From Aromatoleum aromaticum EbN1 (lineage in GTDB: Bacteria; Pseudomonadota; Gammaproteobacteria; Burkholderiales; Rhodocyclaceae), in the NCBI RefSeq assembly GCF_000025965.1, contig NC_006513.1:4209400-4273399 (forward strand): 64,000 bases of DNA. Reading direction: 5' to 3'. The notes below the pieces were generated by a model. That model was given only the letters and a program-made list of their open reading frames with translations. It ran no database searches and was not told where the DNA came from. The position numbers and the translations under genes were made by a program. Below are positions 38,651-47,068 of the stretch, in pieces (position 1 is the stretch's first letter; every line of letters starts with the position of its first letter).

Positions 38651-38889
38651 TTACTCGTCGTCATCCTCATCCTCTTCAGGCACTTGGAAGCCGAGCAGTG
38701 CGGCCCGAAACTCATCGGATGTTGCTGCCAGCAGCCGCTTGGTCTTGATGCTCGTCTTGATGGACTTATCGAGCCGGATGAGATTGAGCACCATGTGGCG
38801 CACCAGCGCCAGGTTATGGGCAATGTGGCCGATGCGGCCCCTTGCGTAGTCGTCACCGAACTGAACATCCAGACACCAGTGCAGCCGAT
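38651..38889 (-). CDS. ISAs1 transposase, 3' exon
   Basis: 79 codons that complete the transposase begun at 41338. It starts at the intron junction with RLHWCLDVQFGDDYARGRIG, the conserved ISAs1 C-terminal segment carrying the last catalytic acidic residues, and ends in an acidic EEDEDDDE tail. Joining 40426 directly to 38889 restores the frame as ...HWAVENRLHWCLDV..., giving a 383-residue protein of normal length. It has no start of its own. Confidence 0.85.
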
Positions 38890-38929
38890 GGCGAGTAGGC
38901 CGGGGGAGTCGCACCCCCAGCCTCTCACA

Positions 38930-38963
38930 GAACGGTGCGTGAACCTCTCGATTCACACCGCTC
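38930..38963 (-). ncRNA. Group II intron domain V
   Basis: The 34-base hairpin has the catalytic AGC triad near its 5' base (GAGCGGTGTGAA), a GAGA tetraloop and the complementary arm TTCACGCACCGTTC. This is the most conserved part of group II ribozymes. Intact domain V suggests that the RNA core could still be active. Confidence 0.85.
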
Positions 38964-38966
38964 CCA

Positions 38967-39866
38967 TCAAGCGAACGCACCGACCATCCCTCGTTGCCAG
39001 TGCACGAAGAGGTACGACTGCTTCTCGGCGAGACCTTCGAGAAAGCGAGCCGCGCGGATCTTGTGGCCCTTCAGCCGTCTGTACTTCTTCATCGCCCATG
39101 CCACCAACGTTTTGTTGAAGTGCCGCAGCACGGGGTACATCGCCGAGCGACAGAATTTCCCGTAATACTCCAGCCAACCCCTGAGGAGCGGGTTATGCAG
39201 GCGGGCAATGTCTGCCAGACTCAGGTCTGTTCGATTCCGATAGTTCAGTTTGCGTGTCTTCTGCCGCATCGCCGTGACGACACCACCCTGTGGCGTGCCC
39301 TTGGTACGTTCCTCCAAGGTTCCGTCCGCATGTTGCAGCGGCGCTGTCAGCCAGCGCTTGATGTACAGCATGGCCCACTCACATTTGACATGCTTCTTGA
39401 GCGCCCGAAGGAGCAGCACGTGGTCGATGTTGTCGAACAGGCCCTTGATATCGAATTCCAGCACCCAGGGATACTGCCAGCAACGCTGACGCGTTACCGC
39501 CACGGCCTCCAACGCCGATCTTCCGGGACGATACCCGTAGGAGTCCGGCAGAAACCGCGCCTCGAGTTCCGGCTCGATCACCCGCTTGACCACCATCTGC
39601 GCCACGCGATCGGCCACCGTCGGAACGCCCAATATGCGCACCCCACCATTCTTCTTCGGAATGGCGACCGCTTTGACCGGCGGCGGAAAGTAGCTTCCCG
39701 AGGACATCCGATTCCAGATCTTGTAGAGATTGCCCTTCAGATCCTGCTCGAACGCCTCGATCGACTGCTGATCCACACCGGCCGCGCCCGCATTGGCTTT
39801 GACCGCTTGATACGCTTCGTACACCTGCCACTTGTCGATGGCAAATGGTTTTGTTGTTGCACTCAT
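38967..39866 (-). CDS. ltrA: Group II intron maturase/reverse transcriptase with internal deletion
   Basis: 299 residues instead of about 420. The start follows AGGAGGAGACGG. RT blocks 0-4 are present (GNLYKIWNRMSSGSYFPPPVKAV, VADRVAQMVVKRVIEPELE, DSYGYRPGRSALEAV, LEFDIKGLFDNIDH) up to GTPQGGVV. The chain then jumps in frame to AMRQKTRKLNYRN, which belongs to the thumb/X domain. The YADD catalytic block and its surroundings, roughly 110-130 residues, are missing. The X (maturase) and GIIM-like C-terminus (LRGWLEYYGKFCRSAMYPVL, ARFLEGLAEKQSYLFVHW) are intact. It is expected to lack reverse transcription but could still aid splicing. Confidence 0.9.
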   Translation of the reverse strand: MSATTKPFAIDKWQVYEAYQAVKANAGAAGVDQQSIEAFEQDLKGNLYKIWNRMSSGSYFPPPVKAVAIPKKNGGVRILGVPTVADRVAQMVVKRVIEPELEARFLPDSYGYRPGRSALEAVAVTRQRCWQYPWVLEFDIKGLFDNIDHVLLLRALKKHVKCEWAMLYIKRWLTAPLQHADGTLEERTKGTPQGGVVTAMRQKTRKLNYRNRTDLSLADIARLHNPLLRGWLEYYGKFCRSAMYPVLRHFNKTLVAWAMKKYRRLKGHKIRAARFLEGLAEKQSYLFVHWQRGMVGAFA

Positions 39867-40425
39867 CCGTCTCCTCCTGTTGCCAGTTGGACGCCGAATG
39901 CAACCGCTTGACTCGACCCCTTCGCTCCAGCCGCATTACCGGCCTTCCCCACTACTACGGGTCGATCCGTCCCAGTGCTGCGCATCGGTACTCTCGCCTC
40001 GTGGTTTCTGCCACTTGTGCTTCTCCCTTGACATCGCAACGACTGGTTCCCGCAGTTCCGCACGGAAGCCTGGATCAGCTTCACGCCCCCTATACGCCGG
40101 CCGCCGCTTGCCCAGTAATCAGGTGCCCGGCAAGCTTGTCCCAGGAAGTGGAAACGCCCCTGGTTTTGACGACAATTCTTTGGATAACGACGCGTCATCG
40201 AGGGTTCACTTTCGTTCGTCTCTCTGATCCTTACCTGCTCGGGGTACGTCCCCGACGCTTTGACCCCAACGCTCACCACCGACGGCTCTTGACCGCAGCA
40301 GCTTGGGGTGGTTTGAAGCCCGCTCCTGAAAGCCGACTCCGAGGGACCTACCCTCATCTTCCGTGCAGCTTCGACACAGTTTGTCGGTTCATGCTGAACC
40401 TCCTTGCTGTGTGCCTGCGGCACAC

Positions 40426-41338
40426 TTTCGACCGCCCAATGGCTGCGCACGGCCTGCGCGATTCTGGCGGCATCTGCGGGCAGGGAACTGATGTAGTAAT
40501 GGCGCTCGACGCTGGTCTTGCCGTCGACGGTGCGTTCGCGCTCGACGAGCGCAAACGATTGCAGCCCGGCCCACTGCTCGGACTTGTACAACTGGCTGAC
40601 CGCATCATAGGCCCAGCAGCGGCGCACCTCCACACGGCCGTGGCCCTTGGTTTGTTCTTCGAAATGCGAAGCCGGCGCGATCTTTTCCGCCACGCCGGCC
40701 AGGGTGAGCAGAATCGAGTCGGTCAGCGTGGGGGGGTTGTCTTTGACGCACAACACGTAGTCTGCGCCACGACTACGGATGGTGCGGGCAATCGCTGCCT
40801 GGGTGCCCATCGCATCGATCGTGACGATGGTGCCTTCGAGCGCCAGCATGGCGAGCAACTCGGGAATCGCTGTTATCTCGTTGCTCTTCTGATCGGTGGC
40901 GCGCTGCCCCAGCACCAGACCCATCCCGGCGGCAAAGGCGCTGACCATGTGCAACGGCCCCGACGTATCCTTGCCGCCACTGCGCCGACTGGTCTTGCCA
41001 TCGATGGCCACCACGCTGTCCGGCGCCAGCGCCGGCACCAGCACGCCCACCCAGCGCAAAAAGGCCGCCTCGAAGGCCGCGGGATCGATCATCGCGAGCA
41101 CCCGGCAGAACGTGTCATGCGAGGGCACGCCCGCCTTGAGCTTCAGGAACTTGCGCAGCCAGGCCAGGTTGGACTTGCCCCACAGCGCCACATCCACGAA
41201 ATCGTTCGCCCCGCACAGCACCGCGCACACCGCCACCGTCAGCAACTCGGACAGATCGTGCCTGGCCTGCCGCTTGCTGCGCGGGTCGGGTACCGACACG
41301 AACACTTCGCTCACGGGCATCAACTGGCCTGTCTTCAT
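40426..41338 (-). CDS. ISAs1 transposase, 5' exon
   Basis: First 304 codons of an ISAs1/H-repeat-type DDE transposase. DPRSKRQARHDLSELLTVAVCAVLCGANDFVD is the family N-terminus. SVVAIDGKTSRRS carries the first catalytic aspartate, and TIVTIDAMGTQAAIARTI the second. The frame runs into the group II intron after ...RSHWAVE; without splicing, translation continues with unrelated intron sequence. The rest is at 38651-38889. Confidence 0.88.
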
Positions 41339-41418
41339 GGGAGTCCCAAAAAGACAGTAAGCTACACAAAATATGACGTTGTGAACAGGGGCTCGCTAAG
41401 CGCATGATCGTAAACGGT

Positions 41419-41801
41419 TTACCTGTACCGGTTATGCATTTTAGGTGCAATTGCCCTGGGATTCGTGACCTGATAGAAGTTCGGATACGCGAATTGCGGA
41501 TCCAGCGAAAGCAGGTTGTGAAGATGCGTCGTCCCGCTGCGCCAATGCCCGAGAACGAATATCGGGGGCTTGATCCGGACGTCGCGAATTCTCGCTTGGA
41601 ATTCCCGGGTTTCGCGCGCGCCTTGCACCGATGTCGCAATGCTGTTGAGCGTGACGAACACCGCCCGCGGCCAATAGCGCGGCGCAATCCTGAACCGGTG
41701 CCGCCGCGCAAAGACATCCAGGCCGAAAACGTGAACCCGCTGACGGGGGTAAACACGTTCCTGACGAGAAAGACCCTGAGCGCTTCAGCCGCCTGCTCCA
41801 T
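41419..41801 (-). pseudogene. Sulfotransferase, 5' fragment with a frameshift
   Basis: The gene start is clear: ATG at 41801 with GAGGAA seven bases upstream, encoding MEQAAEALRVFLVRNVF. Near 41702-41708 the homologous reading changes frame, from FSAWMSLR to RHRFRIAPRYWPRAVFVTL. The second frame carries the PAPS-binding P-loop segment PPIFVLGHWRSGTTHLHNLL, then DPQFAYPNFYQV, and breaks off at the IS boundary. The 3' part is at 37980-38633. A frameshift plus an insertion shows the gene is dead. Confidence 0.8.
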
Positions 41802-42238
41802 ACCAGGTTCCTCGAACGATTACCAAGAAGTGCGTTGCTTGGCCAAACGTGCCATGCGCTGAACGGGGCGCAGCTCGATTTCCTGCGTTCTCGCCTGCGG
41901 TATCGCACGAGCGTGCCGCGGTTCGACACCGCATGATCGCATGCCTTCGCAGGTGGCGTAGTCGCGACGTCACATCCTGGCCGGCGGTCGGCCGCTTGCT
42001 CGCCATGGATCAGTCCGAGCGCACGCGGCACGCGCAATCCCCCGTTTGCGTCGCCTGTTGTCGAAAAACTTTACACTCGCGGGCCCTGCCAACCGGGAAG
42101 ACCCACGACAGAAATACTTTTCCTTTTGAATACAATCGACTGCAAATCTGGCCCGGAGTTTGCGTTATTTCGTTGGCGTCAGCACCTCTTCGCTGACAGC
42201 CGAGCACATTCTTCATCAGCTTCACGAAGGAGGCAACA
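41802..42238. other. Non-coding gap before the PEP-CTERM gene
   Basis: 437 bases without a convincing gene. It should hold the old sulfotransferase promoter (minus strand) and the promoter of the exoprotein pair (plus strand). ATACAAT near 42130-42136, in a locally AT-rich stretch, is the only -10-like hexamer I would name; no good -35 stands at the right distance. A long untranslated leader of about 95 bases would follow. Confidence 0.4.
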
Positions 42239-43183
42239 ATGAAAACGCAACTCAAGACAGCATCGGCGGTCGGCGCGGTCCTCGCGGCGATGGCCATGTC
42301 GCCGCAGGCCCAGGCCATCGACACGCTGGTCCAGTTCTCTACCACAGGTGTGGGCGATGGCGTCACCGACGGGGCGGCCGGCGGCTATGACGTCGTCGGC
42401 ATCAACGAGTTCGACTGGCAGTCGTCCGGCGATCTGGTGATCCTGGACAACCTGACCGGGACCGGCTCCACCGCGAACGGCGCGCTCACCGACTCGTTCG
42501 CCACCTGGGCGGGCGCCGCCGTCGTCGGCGACACGGTGACCTTCGAGATCCAAGGCCAGGCCCGCCTGAATGACATGACGGATAATGGCGGCGGCAGCGT
42601 CGCGCCCCCGACGCTGGATACCAACGGCGCCGCCGGCGGAGACGCGGGCTTCGAGATCACCGTGGCGTTTGAGGCCACCGAGACGGCGACGCTCATCGCC
42701 GCAGGGATTCTTCAGTTCAACACCATCAACGGCACGTATTCGTATTTCTATGACGACACCCCGGACTCCGATGTGGACAGCGGCACCGGCTTCACTGACG
42801 GCATCGCCTTCCTGTCGGGCGATATCGTCGCCGTATCGGGAACATTCGACGGCACTAACGGCAGCAATCTTCTGACCAACACCGTCACCAGCTACGATTC
42901 GAGCTATATCCAGACCGATCCGACGTCCAACCAGCCGATCAACGACACGACTTTCGATACGTTGGTGTCTCTACGCTCGACAGGCGAGGCCGCGGCCCAC
43001 GATGCCGGGGATACGATCGGCTTTCCGCAATATACCGTTGTGGCCGCCGACATTGGCTTTAAAGCCGATGCCAATTCGGAGTTCTCCGCGGTTCCCGAAC
43101 CCGGCACCCTGATGCTGCTGGGCAGCGGCCTGCTGGGCTTGGCGGGACTGCGCCGGCGCTCGACCAAGGAGGGTGCAGCCTGA
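42239..43183 (+). CDS. PEP-CTERM sorting-domain exoprotein
   Basis: 314 residues. Signal peptide (to about residue 26, SPQAQA). The body is a low-cysteine, Thr/Asp/Gly-rich beta domain beginning IDTLVQFSTTGVGDGV and containing GINEFDWQSSGDL. The C-terminus is a complete PEP-CTERM signal: VPEPGTLMLLGSGLLGLAGL followed by RRR. Such proteins are processed by exosortase and placed at the surface or in exopolysaccharide. The start has a strong AAGGAGG. The next gene is a paralogue without this signal. No exosortase gene is in the window. Confidence 0.9.
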   Translation: MKTQLKTASAVGAVLAAMAMSPQAQAIDTLVQFSTTGVGDGVTDGAAGGYDVVGINEFDWQSSGDLVILDNLTGTGSTANGALTDSFATWAGAAVVGDTVTFEIQGQARLNDMTDNGGGSVAPPTLDTNGAAGGDAGFEITVAFEATETATLIAAGILQFNTINGTYSYFYDDTPDSDVDSGTGFTDGIAFLSGDIVAVSGTFDGTNGSNLLTNTVTSYDSSYIQTDPTSNQPINDTTFDTLVSLRSTGEAAAHDAGDTIGFPQYTVVAADIGFKADANSEFSAVPEPGTLMLLGSGLLGLAGLRRRSTKEGAA

Positions 43184-43190
43184 GTGCCCA

Positions 43191-43229
43191 CCGAAGGCTG
43201 TCTGCGCCTGCGGCGCAGACAGCCTTCGG
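43191..43229 (+). terminator. 18-bp perfect hairpin between the paralogues
   Basis: 43191-43208 pairs perfectly with 43212-43229 around the loop TGC (arm CCGAAGGCTGTCTGCGCC). No T run follows, so it may reduce read-through or protect the upstream mRNA end rather than terminate fully. Confidence 0.65.
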
Positions 43230-43265
43230 ATGAGCATTGCGTCAATTTTCCGCATGAGGTCTCGT

Positions 43266-44792
43266 ATGAATACGCAGATCAAAGCACTAACGGTGGCGCT
43301 GGGCTTCCTGCTTTGCGCCGTATCGCCCGCGACGCATGCAGAGTTCTCGACCAACGTCCAGTTCAGCACCGGCGGCAACGGCATCTACAACATCACGGGG
43401 ATCAACGAATTCGACTGGCAATCTTCCGGCGACCTGGCCGTCGTCGACGCTTTGCCCACCCCCGCGACAGCGAACGGGGTCCCCGTCACCACGTTCTCCG
43501 CCTGGGTCGCCGGCGCGGTGGTTGGGGATACGGTAATCATCAACATCCACGGCCATGCCCGGTTGAACGCGATGCTCGACAGTCAGGGCGGTAACATCTC
43601 GCCTCCCACCCTGTCGAAGAACGGGGCGACCTGTGATGCCGGCAGCGGGTGTTTCGAAATCACCGTCGCGTTTTCCGCCGAAGAGTCGGCCACGCTGATA
43701 GCCCCCGGCATCATCCAGTTCACCGCCCTCACCGGGGACTACAAATTCTATTTCGACGACACCCCCGATTCGAATGTCGGCAACACGGATTCCGTCTTGC
43801 CGGGCAATTTCATCGACGGCGTCGCCTTCCTCGAGGGCACCATGGTGGGTGTTTCCGGGACGTTCCAGCAAGGGGTCGGCGGGAGCAATCTGATCCGCAA
43901 CACGGTAGACAGCTACAACACGAGCTACATTCAGACCGACCCCGCTTCATCGACGGTAGCGCTCGCCGACACCACCTTCGACACCTTGATTACCCTCATC
44001 AGTCCGTTTGACGCATTCGTGCCCGATGGCGACCCGATCGGCCTGGCACCCTACACGGTGCTGGCCGCCGACCTGGTGCTCAAGGCGGATGCCAACTCGG
44101 AGTTTTCCGCGGTTGAAGTGGGCGAGGAAGGTTGCCGGATGACCGGCGGCGGCGTGGATGGCAAGGGCGAAATCGTGCCTGGCAAACTGGCCACCGCCCT
44201 AACCACCGGCGGCAATCGCTATACCTTCGGCGGCCAGATCGGCGCCCCGACGGCATCCCAGCCGCAGCCGTTCGGCGAATGGACGCACCACCAGCAGAAC
44301 GGTCCTGCTGGCGACTTCGTGTTGCATCTCGGCACGGCGAGCGCACCGGCAGAAACCAAGGTAGTGACGGTCACCTGCCGCGACCCGTTCAACTGCAACC
44401 CCGCGCGGCCCGCCCCGTTCAAGCAGCTTGATTTCACTGGTATCGGAGCGTTCAAGAACGTGCGCAACGGACCACTGAAGAATGATCCTTCCGTGGTCCC
44501 CGGGAATGGGGGAACATTGCACTTCGTCAGAGTCCATTTCGAGGACCTTGGCGAACCCGGCGCCGGCGGCAAGCAGGTCGACAATGAGGAGACGTGCAAG
44601 GCGCTGCATCCGATCGGCGCGCTGGTGGGGGATCCGGCCACCGATCAAAACGCTGCGCTCATCTGCACGAACTGCGCGGACGTGTATACGATCGAGATTC
44701 ACAAGACCAGCGATCCGGCCAGCGACGTGATCTACTCGGTTGGTGGATTTGTCGACGGTGGCAACATTCAACTGCATCCGCCGATCAACTGA
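43266..44792 (+). CDS. Exported paralogue with a replacement C-terminal domain
   Basis: 508 residues with a signal peptide (to about residue 25, THA). Residues 28-285 are clearly paralogous to the upstream PEP-CTERM protein (GINEFDWQSSGDLAV, SYIQTDP, KADANSEFSAV). Immediately after EFSAV, where the paralogue has its PEP-CTERM signal, a new domain of about 220 residues begins: GCRMTGGGVDGKGE, then YTFGGQIGAP, and cysteines in CRDPFNC and CTNC. This domain resembles TGGG-type domains seen in other secreted proteins, from memory. ATG 43266 has GAGGT upstream. A terminator follows the gene. Confidence 0.85.
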   Translation: MNTQIKALTVALGFLLCAVSPATHAEFSTNVQFSTGGNGIYNITGINEFDWQSSGDLAVVDALPTPATANGVPVTTFSAWVAGAVVGDTVIINIHGHARLNAMLDSQGGNISPPTLSKNGATCDAGSGCFEITVAFSAEESATLIAPGIIQFTALTGDYKFYFDDTPDSNVGNTDSVLPGNFIDGVAFLEGTMVGVSGTFQQGVGGSNLIRNTVDSYNTSYIQTDPASSTVALADTTFDTLITLISPFDAFVPDGDPIGLAPYTVLAADLVLKADANSEFSAVEVGEEGCRMTGGGVDGKGEIVPGKLATALTTGGNRYTFGGQIGAPTASQPQPFGEWTHHQQNGPAGDFVLHLGTASAPAETKVVTVTCRDPFNCNPARPAPFKQLDFTGIGAFKNVRNGPLKNDPSVVPGNGGTLHFVRVHFEDLGEPGAGGKQVDNEETCKALHPIGALVGDPATDQNAALICTNCADVYTIEIHKTSDPASDVIYSVGGFVDGGNIQLHPPIN

Positions 44793-44815
44793 AACCGATC
44801 TGAGCTAAATCATGC

Positions 44816-44839
44816 GGGGGCAGCTTGCTGCCCCCTTTT
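44816..44839 (+). terminator. Rho-independent terminator after the exoprotein pair
   Basis: GGGGGCAG (44816-44823) pairs with CTGCCCCC (44828-44835) around CTTG, followed by TTTT. It lies between convergent genes. Confidence 0.85.
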
Positions 44840-44853
44840 CTTGTCCGTCCCCG

Positions 44854-45927
44854 TCAGTCGACGAGCAATTCGCTCAAGTCCTTGCGCAGCGACCGCGAGC
44901 CCGGCACCACTGAGCGCCCGACCCGGCAGAAGAACACGAACGCGCTGCGCTCGCTTGCGCCCACCAGAGCCTCGAAATCACCGGCGAGCAAGAGCGTGCG
45001 CCGGCCGATTTCCGGCACGGCCGAAAACCTCCTGCCGGCCTGGACATACCATCGAAAGATTACCGGCGTCATCTCCGGCTGAAGATGCAGCCCCACGGCG
45101 CTTGCAGTCAGCCACAGACGCTGCATCGCGACGCCCGCGCGCACGTAATCGACAAGCCCAGCGGGAGCCTCGCACGGCCGCAGCAAGAGGTGGCCCGCAC
45201 AACCCAGCGCCGGCAGGAAATCCAGCTGAATACGGGGCGCAATGGTGCCCAGCAGGTAGCGGTTGAAAAACTCCACCCGCCCCCAGCGCTGCATCACCCA
45301 TCGCATCAGGCGGGCGGTCACCGGATCGACCCCCACCGCCCCTTCCGGAATTCGGTCCTTGCTGTAGCGCGCGCCCCACTCGATGATTTTCCGATGCACC
45401 TCATAGGCTTCCGGGCAAGTCAGGCGGATATAGGCGTTGTCCCACAGCAGCCGGGCAACCTTGAGCCGGTCGCCCAGTGATTCGAGGAACTGCACCTGGT
45501 AGGCCGAACCGGGCGCGGCCGCCAGCACCTGGCGTTGCTCGACGGTAAGCGGCGTCATCGACATCGGCCGGCGCTGCACGACGCGCTGTTCGATGTGGCG
45601 GAACAGTGAATCGGGAGCGGAGCCGGGCGACTCGCGCAGCAGCACGTCGTAGATGGGATTGTTGTCCCGAGAGCCGACGCGCAGGGTCCAGGTGGCGTCG
45701 AGCCCGAAGCCCGACGCCGCGATTCTGAGCGTCTCGAGCAGCGCACCGTGGCCCATGTGGCTGGCATGGCCGTCAAAGTCGTAGAGGACGTGATCGCGGG
45801 TGTCGAAACCTCTTACCGCGATGTGGTCGCCACTCACGATCTCGAAGCGCCACGGCTGGGTATTGTCGCCGCTCGGCGCCCAGCGCGCGAGATCAAGAAT
45901 CTTCAGCAGCGTTTCGCGCTCAGCCAC
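44854..45927 (-). CDS. Nitroreductase-family protein paired with a ThiF-like enzyme
   Basis: 357 residues, with the nitroreductase FMN-binding start LLKILDLARWAPSGDNTQPWRFEI and a second FMN region near VGLHLQPEM. It is longer than ordinary nitroreductases (about 200 residues), with extra sequence in the middle (residues about 130-240). No signal peptide is visible. Its start overlaps the ThiF-like gene by 8 bases, so the two are translationally coupled. In some bacteria the two domains occur as one fused protein (the mycobacterial MoeY type, from memory). The substrate is unknown. Confidence 0.82.
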   Translation of the reverse strand: MAERETLLKILDLARWAPSGDNTQPWRFEIVSGDHIAVRGFDTRDHVLYDFDGHASHMGHGALLETLRIAASGFGLDATWTLRVGSRDNNPIYDVLLRESPGSAPDSLFRHIEQRVVQRRPMSMTPLTVEQRQVLAAAPGSAYQVQFLESLGDRLKVARLLWDNAYIRLTCPEAYEVHRKIIEWGARYSKDRIPEGAVGVDPVTARLMRWVMQRWGRVEFFNRYLLGTIAPRIQLDFLPALGCAGHLLLRPCEAPAGLVDYVRAGVAMQRLWLTASAVGLHLQPEMTPVIFRWYVQAGRRFSAVPEIGRRTLLLAGDFEALVGASERSAFVFFCRVGRSVVPGSRSLRKDLSELLVD

Positions 45928-46807
45928 GGCCCACCCCCGATCCCTTCATGCGCCGCAGTTGCTTCCGTGCCAGCCACAGCCCGAGCCGCTGCAGCGGATT
46001 GCGATTGCCGCCCGGTCGCCAGGTCTTGATGAAACTGTTGCGGTAGGCGTCGAACTGATAGCCGCGTGGCGCGGCTAGCACCTTTCCCCGGCCAAGAAGC
46101 AGCTTCAAGGCTTCGGTCGCGGTCACCCCGGCGCATAGCTGGCATGCGGCGATGGTTGAAGGGCCGCGTTGCTCGGAAAGATCGACGCGCGAGGGATCGG
46201 CGAGGTAGCCGCGCTGCAGCATTCCCGGTGACAGGCCGAGGAGGAAGCGGATCGCCATTTCCTCCTCGTCACAACCTTCGAGGCAAAAATATTCCTCGAA
46301 GCTCATGCCATCCGGGATGAAGGTCAGCACCGCCGTCCCCATCCCGAGCGGCGCGGCCGTCACGGCCGGGATGCCGAGGCGATGGCAGGCGGCAAAAGTC
46401 GCACGACGCGCTGCAAACGAGAAAAAATCGAGACCGTCGACATACAGATCGACGCCGTCGAGGAATTTGTCGAGATTCGCGTCCGACACGCCCTTCGGAA
46501 AGCGGCGGATGTCCAGCTCCGGGTTGATGTCGAGCGCCAGTTCCGCGAGGACATCGACCTTCGGCCGCCCGAGCGAGGACATCGTCGCGCCGGCCTGCCG
46601 GTTGAAGTTCGCGAGATCGAAGGAGTCAAAGTCGGCGATGTTGAATGCGCCGATGCCCAGGCGCGCGAGCGTGGTGAGGTGGACGCCGCCGACGCCCCCC
46701 ATGCCGGCGATGGCGATACGCTTGCGTCGGAGTTGCGCCTGCTCCAAGGCGGTCACCCACCCGAGATTCCGCACGAACGCTGCGTCGTAATCAAACGTCC
46801 TCACCAT
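45920..46807 (-). CDS. ThiF/MoeB/E1-like adenylyltransferase
   Basis: 295 residues. The nucleotide-binding core is complete: RKRIAIAGMGGVGGVHLTTLARLG (GxGxxG), the DFDSFDLANFNRQ arginine motif, and VDLYVDGLDFFSFAAR. It ends with a basic tail (RKQLRRMKGSG). Two CxxC zinc pairs of classic ThiF/MoeB are not evident; CQLC is present alone (CEGCDEEE-like LEGCDEEE nearby). Such enzymes adenylate a carrier-protein C-terminus or a small-molecule carboxylate. No ThiS/MoaD-like partner is nearby. It overlaps the nitroreductase gene. Confidence 0.85.
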   Translation of the reverse strand: MVRTFDYDAAFVRNLGWVTALEQAQLRRKRIAIAGMGGVGGVHLTTLARLGIGAFNIADFDSFDLANFNRQAGATMSSLGRPKVDVLAELALDINPELDIRRFPKGVSDANLDKFLDGVDLYVDGLDFFSFAARRATFAACHRLGIPAVTAAPLGMGTAVLTFIPDGMSFEEYFCLEGCDEEEMAIRFLLGLSPGMLQRGYLADPSRVDLSEQRGPSTIAACQLCAGVTATEALKLLLGRGKVLAAPRGYQFDAYRNSFIKTWRPGGNRNPLQRLGLWLARKQLRRMKGSGVGRG

Positions 46808-47068
46808 CCCTCCCCCACCGCTGCCTGGCCCGAAACCATGATAGAGATTTCATCTTGCAAGAGAAACCGCAATTCTGCGTCATCTGGACGGCAGTCCGCG
46901 CAATATGACGCCGACCGAACCGGCAGTCGGCACTTGCAGCCGGACGACGCCCGAGGGCGGAACTTTCCGACGCGCCGGCCGCGCCCGCCTCTTAACCGGG
47001 CGTGCGTGGTAGCCCAGCATGGCTGCAATGTATATACTTCTTGTATGTATTTATTCGAGGAGCGCATC

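Larger units (their letters stand above)
38890..40425 (-). mobile_element. Group II intron
   Basis: 1,536-bp intron in the same orientation as the transposase gene. It begins GTGTG, the group II 5' consensus, contains a 560-base ribozyme part with a GAAAGTGAACC segment, then the maturase/RT gene, domain V (38930-38963) and a domain VI-like hairpin. Exact removal restores the transposase frame. The 3' end reads CTCGCC at the position required by the frame, not the usual AY dinucleotide, so the 3' boundary may be off by a few bases or be mutated. Confidence 0.85.
38640..41400 (-). mobile_element. ISAs1-family insertion sequence, interrupted by a group II intron
   Basis: A transposase gene of ISAs1 type lies on the minus strand in two parts, split by a 1.5-kb group II intron. 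The element sits inside a sulfotransferase gene. Its exact ends are not resolved: CAGGG-type sequences occur at 38624 and 41385, but they read as imperfect direct rather than inverted repeats, and no clean target duplication was found. The coordinates are therefore approximate. Confidence 0.75.

Noticed and set aside
38618-41410. Possible terminal inverted repeats of the ISAs1 element
   Set aside because: CAGGGCTCC near 38624 and CAGGGGCTC near 41385 are similar but in the same orientation, so they do not form the expected inverted pair. The ends are left unresolved.
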